Origin: an uncultured Muribaculaceae bacterium
GTDB taxonomy: Bacteria; Bacteroidota; Bacteroidia; Bacteroidales; Muribaculaceae
NCBI GenBank assembly: GCA_910578305.1
Contig: CAJTQH010000008.1
Span: forward strand, 26,115-32,974
DNA length: 6,860 nt
Direction of reading: 5' to 3'
In this document: positions 1-6,496 of the stretch, one piece after another
Position numbering within the stretch: the first letter of the stretch is position 1
How the letters are laid out: each line of letters starts with the position of its first letter
Position numbers and translations under genes: made by a program
Notes under the pieces: generated by a model
Databases searched by the model: none
What the model was told of the DNA's origin: nothing
What the model saw: the letters and a program-made list of their open reading frames with translations, nothing else

Positions 1-1
1 T

Positions 2-124
2 ATAGAACGTGATGCGATAGTCAAGGCCATCAGACTCAGCGACGGAAATCTGAGTGTGGCGGCTCACAAGCTTGGAATCACGCGGCAGACACTCTACCGC
101 CGAATAGAGAAATACGGATTATGA
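2..124 (+). CDS. Sigma-54-dependent response regulator (NtrC family), C-terminal Fis-type HTH, 5' partial
   Basis: Only the last 40 codons are in the window; the gene begins upstream. The translated tail ends in ITRQTLYRRIEKYGL and carries the pattern GNLSVAAHKLGITRQTLYRR, a Fis/HTH_8 helix-turn-helix: the N-x-S-x-A-A-x-x-L-G-I core is the first helix and turn, and T-R-Q-T-L-Y-R-R is the recognition helix. In the NtrC family this domain ends the protein after a receiver and an AAA+ sigma-54 activation domain, and binds enhancer-like sites upstream of sigma-54 promoters. The receiver and AAA+ parts are not visible, so their presence is inferred from the tail and from the next gene. The TGA stop overlaps the ATG of the histidine kinase gene (ATGA, 121-124), which supports a cognate pair. 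A stand-alone Fis-like protein is possible but less likely next to a kinase. Confidence 0.85.
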   Translation: MERDAIVKAIRLSDGNLSVAAHKLGITRQTLYRRIEKYGL

Positions 125-1344
125 CTTATCGATTTTATGCCGCAGGCATATTCGCCTTCACGGCGGCACTCGTTACACTTTCGGTTGTCGGGGCGCCTTT
201 GATCTATGTTGTTGTCACCGGTGTGCTGCTCATTATATCGGTCGCCTTGTGCTACAGGGCTGTGGCCAAGCCCATGAAAGCTGTAGCCAACGGTATTAAT
301 CTGCTTCGTTCGCAGGACTTCGGCAGCCGACTGCGTAAGATAGGGCAGGCCGATGCCGATGAAGTGATATGTCTGTTCAACCGCATGATGGACTCGCTCA
401 AGGCCGAGCGACTCAAGGGCATGGAGCAGGAATTGTTTCTTGCCAGACTCATCGAGGTATCGCCGGCCGGAATCGCAGTATGCGACTTCGATGGCAACAT
501 TGTCAGGACAAATCCCGAGTATGAACGCATGCGTTCGCCACAGCTCGACAGTGCCATGCGCTCGCTCGCGCTTGGCCAGACCCGGACGCTGCGTCTGAGC
601 ACGTCGGATGTATTCCGGTGTTCGCGGCTGTGGTTCATGGACTCTGGCTTCCGGCGCCCGTTTCTTATGGTGCAGAAGCTCACCGAAGATGTAGCTCATG
701 CCGAGCGGGAAGTATTTAAAAAGATTGTACGCACCATAGGCCATGAGGTCAACAACACACTCGGCAGTGTGACTTCGCTGCTCGACACACTGGCCGACAT
801 GCTCGGCGACGACGGCATGGTGTCGGATGCGATAGCCGGAAGTGTCGACAGCTGTCATAATCTGGTACGATTTGTAAGAGGATATGCCGAAGTGGTGAAA
901 CTTCCGCCTCCTGCGCCTGCACCTGCTGATTTGGGCCGTGAGATAGACCGACTGCTACCTGTGTTACGCTCTATGGCATCCGAAAATATTAATATAGACA
1001 CCGTCTATGTCAACCGAGCCATAGACCTCTCGCTTGACATGATGCTCATGGATCGAGCCATAATAAATATAGTGAAAAACTCCATCGAAAGCATATCCGT
1101 ACGCGGCCACGGTAATGTGACACTGCGTGTCGAAGGACATCGGCTGCTTATCACCGACGACGGGCCGGGTATAACCGACGAAGTGGCTTCACGGCTGTTC
1201 ACGCCATTCTTTTCAACCAAGCGTGCCGACCGCGGACTGGGACTCATGCTTGTTGCCGACATACTCCGTGCTCATAATGCCGAATTCAGTCTGTGCACCG
1301 ATCCCGACACAGGCCTCACCACATTTGCCATTACTTTTCCTTGA
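121..1344 (+). CDS. NtrB/NtrY-like membrane sensor histidine kinase (HAMP-like, PAS-like, HisKA, HATPase_c)
   Basis: A 407-residue kinase that would autophosphorylate on a histidine and pass the phosphate to the regulator encoded just upstream. Residues about 6-45 form two closely spaced hydrophobic helices joined by a few residues, so almost nothing lies in the periplasm. Residues 46-97 resemble a HAMP linker and 105-190 a small, divergent PAS domain. The phosphoacceptor is H208 in GHEVNN, within the HisKA helix at about 197-232. The ATPase domain shows the N box (IINIVKNSIESI, N316 and N320), the G1 box DDGPG (346-350), the F box TPFFS (361-365) and the G2 box GLGL (372-375). Two departures from textbook boxes: the proline usual after HExxN is replaced (HEVNNTLG), and the G2 box starts with D370-R371 instead of a glycine pair. 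The start is fixed by the ATGA overlap with the preceding gene. The signal and target genes are unknown. Confidence 0.93.
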   Translation: MTYRFYAAGIFAFTAALVTLSVVGAPLIYVVVTGVLLIISVALCYRAVAKPMKAVANGINLLRSQDFGSRLRKIGQADADEVICLFNRMMDSLKAERLKGMEQELFLARLIEVSPAGIAVCDFDGNIVRTNPEYERMRSPQLDSAMRSLALGQTRTLRLSTSDVFRCSRLWFMDSGFRRPFLMVQKLTEDVAHAEREVFKKIVRTIGHEVNNTLGSVTSLLDTLADMLGDDGMVSDAIAGSVDSCHNLVRFVRGYAEVVKLPPPAPAPADLGREIDRLLPVLRSMASENINIDTVYVNRAIDLSLDMMLMDRAIINIVKNSIESISVRGHGNVTLRVEGHRLLITDDGPGITDEVASRLFTPFFSTKRADRGLGLMLVADILRAHNAEFSLCTDPDTGLTTFAITFP

Positions 1345-1360
1345 CAACGCGAGACTATTC

Positions 1361-1372
1361 GTATATATATAC
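1361..1372. repeat. 12-bp AT palindrome in the 3' intergenic region
   Basis: GTATATATATAC is a perfect self-complementary 12-mer lying 4 bp before the strong hairpin, between two convergent genes. It has no obvious protein-binding meaning; alternating TA tracts also arise by chance. It may help melt DNA or RNA around the terminator. Confidence 0.35.
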
Positions 1373-1376
1373 GACA

Positions 1377-1407
1377 GATCCCGGCAGCATCAACAGCTGC
1401 CGGGATC
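1377..1407. terminator. Perfect 12-bp hairpin, probable bidirectional terminator
   Basis: GATCCCGGCAGC at 1377-1388 and GCTGCCGGGATC at 1396-1407 are exact reverse complements with a 7-base loop (ATCAACA). The stem is GC-rich and sits between the stop of the histidine kinase gene (1344) and the stop of the convergent transporter gene (1451). That position and its symmetry suggest it ends transcription from both sides. There is no clean T tract on either strand: the plus side continues CGTATTATTC and the minus side TGTCGTATATATATAC. It is therefore a non-canonical intrinsic terminator or an RNA 3'-end stabiliser. The structure is certain; the function is inferred. Confidence 0.7.
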
Positions 1408-1421
1408 CGTATTATTCAGAA

Positions 1422-1437
1422 GATGTGCCTGCACATC
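1422..1437 (-). terminator. Small hairpin after the transporter gene, weak terminator candidate
   Basis: GATGTG (1422-1427) pairs with CACATC (1432-1437) around a 4-base loop. Read on the minus strand it lies 13 bases past the transporter stop and is followed by TCTTCTGAATAAT, a mildly T/A-rich run. The stem is only 6 bp, so it could be a minor first stop ahead of the strong hairpin, or chance. Confidence 0.25.
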
Positions 1438-1450
1438 CGTCTATGCCATA

Positions 1451-3112
1451 TTACATGAACGCAAGTATTAGACTTTGGGCTGCCACTACTCGCAGGAACA
1501 TGGTAAGAGGATACACTGTAGAGTAGGCCACGGCGGGAGCGTCATTCGCAGTTGACCCGTTGGCATAGGCAAGTGCCGGAGGATCGGTGTAGCCGCCTGA
1601 GAACAGACCCATGATGGTAAGATAATTGATCTTATAGACACCGCGAGCTATGCAGCCTACCACCACCAGAGGTACAAAGGTGATGATGAAGCCCCAGATA
1701 ACCCACCACATACCGGTTTCATTGAACACCGTGTCGGCAAACTGAGCGCCCGACGAGATGCCGACAGATGCAAGGAACAGGCATATGCCGAGTTCGCGCA
1801 TGAGCAGTGACGCCGACGAAGAGGTGTAGGTGACAAGCTTGAACTTGTAGCCGAAACGGCTGAGAAGTATGGCCACCACAAGCGGACCGCCGGCCAGACC
1901 GAGTTTCATGCCAAATCCTACATTGATCGAACCTACGATGATACCGAATAGGATACCCACGAATATAGTGATCATGTTTGGCTCATTGAGGCGCTTCATG
2001 GAGTTGCCCAGACGATTGGCCAGACGGTCTATGTCGTTGAGATCGCCCACCACGGTGATACGGTCGCCCATCTGGAGGCGAAGGTCGGGCGATGCGAGCA
2101 GATCCACGCCGGCGCGGTTGACACGGGTGGCATTGAGCTGATATGCCGTATGCAGACGGAGAGAACCGAGTGCCACACCATTGTATTTGCTCTTGGTGAT
2201 GAGAATGCGGCGCGATACCACGCGGCTCGGGGTCACTTCCTCCCAGTCCATTTCCACTTCTGGACCCACCACCGATTCAAAGCGTGGCGTATCTGTGGCC
2301 GAGATCACTACATAGAGCTTGTCGCCGGTACGTACCTGAGTGGCCGAAGTGGGTATGATGATGTTGCCGCTATGATCCATAAGACGCGATATCACGAAGT
2401 CACACAGGATAATGTCGTGAAGTTCACGCAGCGACTTTCCGCTGATGAGGTGGTTGGTCACCTCGATCGACACGATATTGGGCTTTGTGTGCGACTTCTC
2501 GTTTTCGGCCTCTATGGCCTTGATCTCATTTTCAGTGCGTATGCTGAATATCGCCTTGATGAGAAACATTGCGCCGATGATGCCGCAGACACCTAAAGGA
2601 TATGCGGCCGCATAGCCCATGGACATAGTGTTGATGGCGTTGGTGTCGGCCGCGGCCTGCTGTGCGGCAGCCAGACCGGGAGTGTTGGTGACTGCACCCG
2701 ACATCACTCCCACCAGAGCTTCGATAGAAGTATTGCCGTCTTCAATGAAGTAGATGGCCAGCACTATGGCTACGTTGAGGGCAATGCCCAGCACCGCCAG
2801 GCCATTAAGTCGCATGCCGCCTTTCTTGAACGAAGAGAAGAAGCCGGGACCCACCTGTATGCCTATGGCGAAAATAAACAGGATGAGGCCGAACTCACGC
2901 ACGAATTTCAATACATTGGCATCGACCACATAGCCGAAGTGACCCATGATGATGCCCACAAAGAGCACGAATGTGACGCCGAGCGACACACTTCCCACCT
3001 TGATCTTGCCGAGAAACACACCCATGGCTATCACGAAAGAATACAGCACGAGTGTGCTGGCCAGTTCGTAATGTCCGGGGCCTAATAGATTGGTTAGCCA
3101 GGAAAAATCCAT
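1451..3112 (-). CDS. AspT/YidE/YbjL-type transporter with two RCK_C domains
   Basis: A 553-residue inner-membrane protein of the aspartate:alanine exchanger (AAE) family, defined by two related membrane halves around a cytosolic regulatory insert. About six hydrophobic segments fall in residues 17-190 and about six in 378-552. Each half carries a version of the family motif: SGAVTNTPGLAAAQ at 138-151 and SGGYTDPPALAYANGS at 505-520, each followed by a Y-P-L segment (171-173 and 534-536). Residues 213-287 and 298-370 look like tandem TrkA_C/RCK_C ligand-binding domains, with the G-D-K/R-L/I-x-V-V signature near 263-269 and 349-355. Length and architecture are normal for the family. Characterised AspT swaps aspartate for alanine, but YidE/YbjL-type members have no firmly known substrate, so none is assigned. 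The ATG at 3112 follows an AT-rich leader; Bacteroidetes often lack a strong Shine-Dalgarno. It is transcribed divergently from tamL. Confidence 0.92.
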   Translation of the reverse strand: MDFSWLTNLLGPGHYELASTLVLYSFVIAMGVFLGKIKVGSVSLGVTFVLFVGIIMGHFGYVVDANVLKFVREFGLILFIFAIGIQVGPGFFSSFKKGGMRLNGLAVLGIALNVAIVLAIYFIEDGNTSIEALVGVMSGAVTNTPGLAAAQQAAADTNAINTMSMGYAAAYPLGVCGIIGAMFLIKAIFSIRTENEIKAIEAENEKSHTKPNIVSIEVTNHLISGKSLRELHDIILCDFVISRLMDHSGNIIIPTSATQVRTGDKLYVVISATDTPRFESVVGPEVEMDWEEVTPSRVVSRRILITKSKYNGVALGSLRLHTAYQLNATRVNRAGVDLLASPDLRLQMGDRITVVGDLNDIDRLANRLGNSMKRLNEPNMITIFVGILFGIIVGSINVGFGMKLGLAGGPLVVAILLSRFGYKFKLVTYTSSSASLLMRELGICLFLASVGISSGAQFADTVFNETGMWWVIWGFIITFVPLVVVGCIARGVYKINYLTIMGLFSGGYTDPPALAYANGSTANDAPAVAYSTVYPLTMFLRVVAAQSLILAFM

Positions 3113-3173
3113 TTGGTTTTATAATAAGAGGTTGATACTTAGATATATGCGCGTGGTACATGTAATTTGAGTG

Positions 3174-3181
3174 CAAAGTTA
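3174..3181 (-). promoter_or_regulatory. Bacteroidetes -7 promoter element for the transporter gene
   Basis: Read on the minus strand the bases are TAACTTTG, an exact match to TAnnTTTG, the -7 element of the Bacteroidetes primary sigma factor. It lies 61 bp from the transporter ATG, predicting a leader of roughly 55 bases. I see no clear TTTG -33 element at the usual 19-21 bp upstream, so this rests on the -7 match and its position. Confidence 0.5.
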
Positions 3182-3235
3182 CGTCTTTTTCGGCACATCA
3201 TATCTATATGCCGTGCACTTTTTTGCAATTTTGTG

Positions 3236-3266
3236 TTTCATAATTGACAGCCGGGAGTTACCTTTG
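3236..3266 (+). promoter_or_regulatory. Bacteroidetes-type promoter for tamL (-33 TTTC, -7 TAccTTTG)
   Basis: TACCTTTG at 3259-3266 matches TAnnTTTG exactly. TTTC at 3236-3239, one mismatch from the TTTG -33 element, lies 19 bp upstream, the usual spacing. The predicted transcription start is near 3270-3273, only a few bases before the tamL ATG at 3276. The leader would then be too short for a normal ribosome-binding site. The neighbouring minus-strand element at 3174-3181 makes this a compact divergent promoter region. Confidence 0.6.
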
Positions 3267-3275
3267 CAGGGTGAA

Positions 3276-5615
3276 ATGAAATCAGTCGCGGTACGCATAT
3301 ATGTAACGATGCTGCTGACGGTGCTCCTGTGGGGATGCCGTTCGACCCGTCACGTGCCTGAGGGGCAATATCTGCTCGAAAGCGTGGATGTGGTGGTGGA
3401 CGACACTGTCCGCCTTGATCGCGAAGAGCTGCGCAACTATCTTCGTCAGCAGCCCAACCACAAAGTGCTCGGATTTGCCCGGTTGCAGCTTGCCACATAC
3501 AATCTGTCGGGCAGCGACACCACCAAATGGTACAATAAATGGCTGCGTCGTCTTGGTCAGCCGCCGGTGATCTACGACCGCGATCTCACCGAAGCATCGC
3601 GCCGCCAGCTCTATCAGGCCATGGTCAATAAAGGCTACATGTCGGCTCAAGTGGAAGTGGATACTGTGGCAAGGCCCGACAAACACAAGATGTCGGTGAT
3701 ATATAGATTGCATCCTGGCGAGGCACACCGCATATCATCAATGAATTATGCAATAGCCGACAGTGCCGTGGCGCGGGTGGTGATGTCGGATTCGATGTCG
3801 TTTACTCTCCGTCCGGGCGACAACCTCGACCGCAACGCTCTCGATGCCGAGCGCACGCGCATCACAGAGCGACTGCGCAATTACGGATACTACGGATTTT
3901 CGAAGGAGTATATAAATTTTGTGGCGGATACTGCCGAAAATTCGCTCGATGTGGATCTGACCCTGGTGGTGAGGGCGCCTAAGACAGGGCAGGGAGTGGC
4001 CGAAGTGCTTCAGCCACACCGTAAATATGAGATAAACCGTGTGGTGTTCGTGACCGGAGCGCAGCATGGTGCCGAGTCGCTCAAGACTCTCGGAGAGGAA
4101 GCCGATACAGTTAACTACAAGGATATAACAGTGATATATGTCGGTGACGACCACTATCTGCTGCCTTCGGCTCTGGAAGAAAAATGCTATCTGCACCGCG
4201 ACCGCATGTACAGCGCACGCGATGTCGACCGTACCTACGAAGCACTCACACAGCTCGGCATTATAAAGAGCGTCAACATCGACATGATACCCGTGGGACG
4301 TGTCGACGGCATAGAGCGTCTGGACGCATACATATATCTTACACGCAATAAAAAGCAGGGCGTGACTCTGGAGCTGGAAGGCACAAACTCGGAGGGCGAT
4401 TTCGGCTTCGGAGTGGGGCTGGCATATCAGCACCGCGATCTGGCGAGGAGAAGCAATCTGCTCACGGCCAAATTCCGGGTCAATTACGAGAGCCTCAGCG
4501 GCAATCTGTCCAATCTCATCAACGACCGCTACACGGAGTACGCCACCGAGATCGGCATAACATTTCCTAAATTCATGTTTCCCCTGCTGTCGCGCCAGTA
4601 CAAGCAGCGCATCAAAGCATCTACAGAGTTTGCGCTCTCGTTCAACTATCAGGAGCGTCCGGAATACACCCGCATCATTGCAGGCGGAACATGGAAATAC
4701 AAGTGGGCCACGCGCGACAACCGTGTGCGACGGACATGGGACCTTGTGGATGTGAACTATGTGTATCTGCCGGAAAGCACCATCGACTTCATCAACCAGA
4801 TCGCGCCATCCAATCCGCTGTTGCGTTATAGCTATGAAGATCACTTCATCATGCGCACCGGCTACACATATCACCGCACCAACAAGCGCATAGCCTCCAC
4901 CCAGCTGCAGCGCTACAGCCTGCAACCGTCAGTCTACACGCTTAGAACCTCTGTCGAGACGGCCGGCAACCTGCTCTACGCCATATCATCGCTTTCGGGC
5001 GAGCATCGCAAAGAAGGTGTCTACACATTGTTCGGCATCCAGTATTCGCAATATGCCAAAGCGGAGTTCGACTACTCATATACGCGCAACTACAGCGACC
5101 GCCATGCACTGGCATTTCATGCCGGATTCGGTATCGGAGTACCTTATGGCAACTCGCGTGTGCTGCCGTTTGAAAAACGCTTCTATGCCGGAGGTGCCAA
5201 CGGTGTGCGCGGATGGAGCGTGCGCTCTCTCGGCCCGGGTTCGTTTGATTCGAAAAATTCCGTGACCGACTTCATCAACCAGTGCGGCGACATACGCCTC
5301 GACCTGTCGGTGGAATACCGGGCCAAGCTGTTCTGGGTGTTTGAGGGCGCGGCGTTTATTGACGCCGGCAACGTATGGACGATACACAACTACGAAAATC
5401 AGCCCGGAGGCATGTTCCGCTTCAATACTTTCTGGAAGCAGATAGCCATGGCTTACGGCGTAGGGCTCCGACTCGACTTCTCGTATTTCTTGCTGCGCTT
5501 CGACCTTGGGGTTAAAGCATATAATCCGGCCACCGGACAGGAACGATGGCCCATTATACATCCGAGATGGAAGCGCGACACATCATTCCATTTCTCGGTA
5601 GGCTATCCGTTTTAG
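3276..5615 (+). CDS. tamL: TamL: lipoprotein TamA/BamA-family outer-membrane assembly factor
   Basis: A 779-residue Omp85-superfamily protein. From the ATG at 3276 it has a lipoprotein signal: positive n-region (K2, R7), hydrophobic core, lipobox LWGC with the lipidated cysteine at residue 21. Residues after it (RSTRH) are basic, not the acidic surface-export signal of Bacteroidetes lipoproteins, so I expect anchoring on the periplasmic face of the outer membrane. Residues about 30-357 hold POTRA-like repeats, probably three (near 30-150, 151-235, 250-357). Residues about 360-779 alternate in the manner of a 16-strand barrel, with the diagnostic FYAGGANGVRGW at 636-647 (VRGF/Y-type motif) and a C-terminal phenylalanine (GYPF). 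TamA works with TamB in envelope assembly; TamL is the Bacteroidetes lipoprotein form. A longer reading from GTG 3171 would bury the signal peptide and start upstream of the promoter; ATG 3276 is preferred. BamA itself is unlikely because BamA is not a lipoprotein. Confidence 0.9.
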   Translation: MKSVAVRIYVTMLLTVLLWGCRSTRHVPEGQYLLESVDVVVDDTVRLDREELRNYLRQQPNHKVLGFARLQLATYNLSGSDTTKWYNKWLRRLGQPPVIYDRDLTEASRRQLYQAMVNKGYMSAQVEVDTVARPDKHKMSVIYRLHPGEAHRISSMNYAIADSAVARVVMSDSMSFTLRPGDNLDRNALDAERTRITERLRNYGYYGFSKEYINFVADTAENSLDVDLTLVVRAPKTGQGVAEVLQPHRKYEINRVVFVTGAQHGAESLKTLGEEADTVNYKDITVIYVGDDHYLLPSALEEKCYLHRDRMYSARDVDRTYEALTQLGIIKSVNIDMIPVGRVDGIERLDAYIYLTRNKKQGVTLELEGTNSEGDFGFGVGLAYQHRDLARRSNLLTAKFRVNYESLSGNLSNLINDRYTEYATEIGITFPKFMFPLLSRQYKQRIKASTEFALSFNYQERPEYTRIIAGGTWKYKWATRDNRVRRTWDLVDVNYVYLPESTIDFINQIAPSNPLLRYSYEDHFIMRTGYTYHRTNKRIASTQLQRYSLQPSVYTLRTSVETAGNLLYAISSLSGEHRKEGVYTLFGIQYSQYAKAEFDYSYTRNYSDRHALAFHAGFGIGVPYGNSRVLPFEKRFYAGGANGVRGWSVRSLGPGSFDSKNSVTDFINQCGDIRLDLSVEYRAKLFWVFEGAAFIDAGNVWTIHNYENQPGGMFRFNTFWKQIAMAYGVGLRLDFSYFLLRFDLGVKAYNPATGQERWPIIHPRWKRDTSFHFSVGYPF

Positions 5616-5655
5616 CATCCCGATTTTTTGTTAATTCAATATAATACATACTGTC

Positions 5656-6327
5656 ATGCTGGTGATATTTGATCTCGACGGAACTCTTCTCAACACCATA
5701 GCCGACCTGGCCGCCGCAGCCAACTATGCGCTCCAACAGGCCGGATATCCCACCCACGCACCTGAGGCATATCCGTATTTTGTCGGCAACGGGGTGACGC
5801 GCCTGCTCGAGCGCGTGCTCCCGGAGGAAGAACGCACGCAAGAAAATGTGGATCGTCTGCTGGTCTCGTTTATGGATTATTACGGTAAAAATCTGGTGTG
5901 TCACACCGCACCCTATCCAGGAATGACGGAACTGCTGCACGACCTGCGGGCCAACGGTATATCTGTTGCTGTGGCATCAAACAAATATCAGGCAGCCGTG
6001 GAGCGGCTCATAGAATACTATTTCCCCGATGTGGAGTGGGCGGCCGTAGAAGGTCAGAAAGAAGGTGTGCCCGTGAAGCCCGATCCCTCCATCGTGTTCG
6101 GCATACTCGGCAAAGTGCCCACTCCGAAAAGTCAGGTACTGTATGTAGGCGACTCGGGGGTGGACATAGTCACGGCACGTCGGGCCGCGGTGACATCGGT
6201 GGGTGTCACATGGGGCTTCAGACCGGAGAAAGAATTGCGTGACAATTATGCCGACCACATAGTGTCGGAGCCGACACGCATACTGGCACTGGCTCTTGAC
6301 ATCAAGTCCGGCATGGAGCTTAGTTGA
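5656..6327 (+). CDS. HAD-superfamily hydrolase, phosphoglycolate phosphatase (Gph)-like
   Basis: A 223-residue cytosolic phosphatase with all four HAD motifs: motif I FDLDGTLLNT (nucleophile D6, acid/base D8), motif II VASN (S108), motif III lysine K141 in VKPDPS, and motif IV GDSGVD (Mg-binding D166 and D170). Residues about 15-85 between motifs I and II form a helical C1 cap, placing it in subfamily IA. The ending GVTWGF followed by ADHIVSEP is typical of Gph and related enzymes (PGMB/PpaX type), so 2-phosphoglycolate is the first guess for substrate, but HAD specificity cannot be read safely from sequence. Length is normal. It starts 40 bp after tamL on the same strand; that gap has a T6 run (5624-5629) but no hairpin and no TAnnTTTG box, so co-transcription with tamL is likely. 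Its ATG is the first residue of the motif I strand, leaving no alternative upstream start. Confidence 0.9.
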   Translation: MLVIFDLDGTLLNTIADLAAAANYALQQAGYPTHAPEAYPYFVGNGVTRLLERVLPEEERTQENVDRLLVSFMDYYGKNLVCHTAPYPGMTELLHDLRANGISVAVASNKYQAAVERLIEYYFPDVEWAAVEGQKEGVPVKPDPSIVFGILGKVPTPKSQVLYVGDSGVDIVTARRAAVTSVGVTWGFRPEKELRDNYADHIVSEPTRILALALDIKSGMELS

Positions 6328-6415
6328 CGCATACGCACGGGCTGTGTAATGTGCAAAATGATACAAATGCGCAAAAAAATGTGGCGAAAATACGATAAGG
6401 TTCGTTGATTTTGAT

Positions 6416-6423
6416 TAAATTTG
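6416..6423 (+). promoter_or_regulatory. Bacteroidetes -7 promoter element for spt
   Basis: TAAATTTG matches TAnnTTTG exactly and lies 73 bp before the spt ATG, within the 169-bp intergenic region 6328-6496. The bases upstream are AT-rich, but no clear TTTG sits at the -33 spacing. Predicted transcription starts near 6428, giving a leader of about 70 bases. This suggests spt has its own promoter and does not depend only on read-through from the phosphatase gene. Confidence 0.55.
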
Positions 6424-6443
6424 CATCCTGTATTGACAAAAGC

Positions 6444-6479
6444 ATGACACTCTCTCTGATGGCATGTGTTGCCAGTTGA
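6444..6479 (+). other. 11-codon upstream ORF in the spt leader
   Basis: ATG at 6444 opens an ORF reading MTLSLMACVAS and ending TGA at 6477-6479, 17 bp before the spt start. It lies wholly inside the predicted spt leader. Upstream bases are GACAAAAGC, at most a weak ribosome-binding site. Two of 11 codons are serine, the amino-acid substrate of Spt, and a small hairpin (TGGCA 6460-6464, TGCCA 6470-6474) lies within it. It could be a regulatory leader peptide or chance; a short ORF in a 70-base leader is not rare. Confidence 0.2.
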
Positions 6480-6496
6480 TTTTCAATCATTTGATT

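Noticed and set aside
94..858. 254-codon minus-strand open frame over the histidine kinase gene
   Set aside because: Antisense to conserved HAMP, PAS and HisKA coding sequence; no domain or promoter supports it.
2150..2596. 148-codon plus-strand open frame inside the transporter gene
   Set aside because: Antisense to the RCK_C domains of a clear transporter; His-rich shadow translation without family features.
3171..3275. N-terminal extension of tamL from a GTG at 3171
   Set aside because: It would put 35 residues before the lipoprotein signal peptide, overlaps the minus-strand promoter and begins upstream of the tamL promoter; no ribosome-binding site is seen.
3738..4925. 395-codon open frame on the minus strand inside tamL
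   Set aside because: It lies fully antisense to a well-supported Omp85 gene, shows no recognisable domain and is rich in Cys, His and Ile as expected from a reverse shadow of biased codons.
5616..5655. Separate promoter or terminator between tamL and the HAD gene
   Set aside because: There is a T6 run and a TATAAT-like stretch, but no stem before the T run and no TAnnTTTG element with a -33 partner, so co-transcription is simpler.
5977..6366. 129-codon minus-strand open frame over the 3' part of the HAD gene
   Set aside because: Overlaps HAD motifs II to IV on the other strand and has no domain of its own.
6328..6415. Intrinsic terminator after the HAD gene
   Set aside because: No stem longer than about 4 bp was found and the only homopolymer is an A run on the plus strand.
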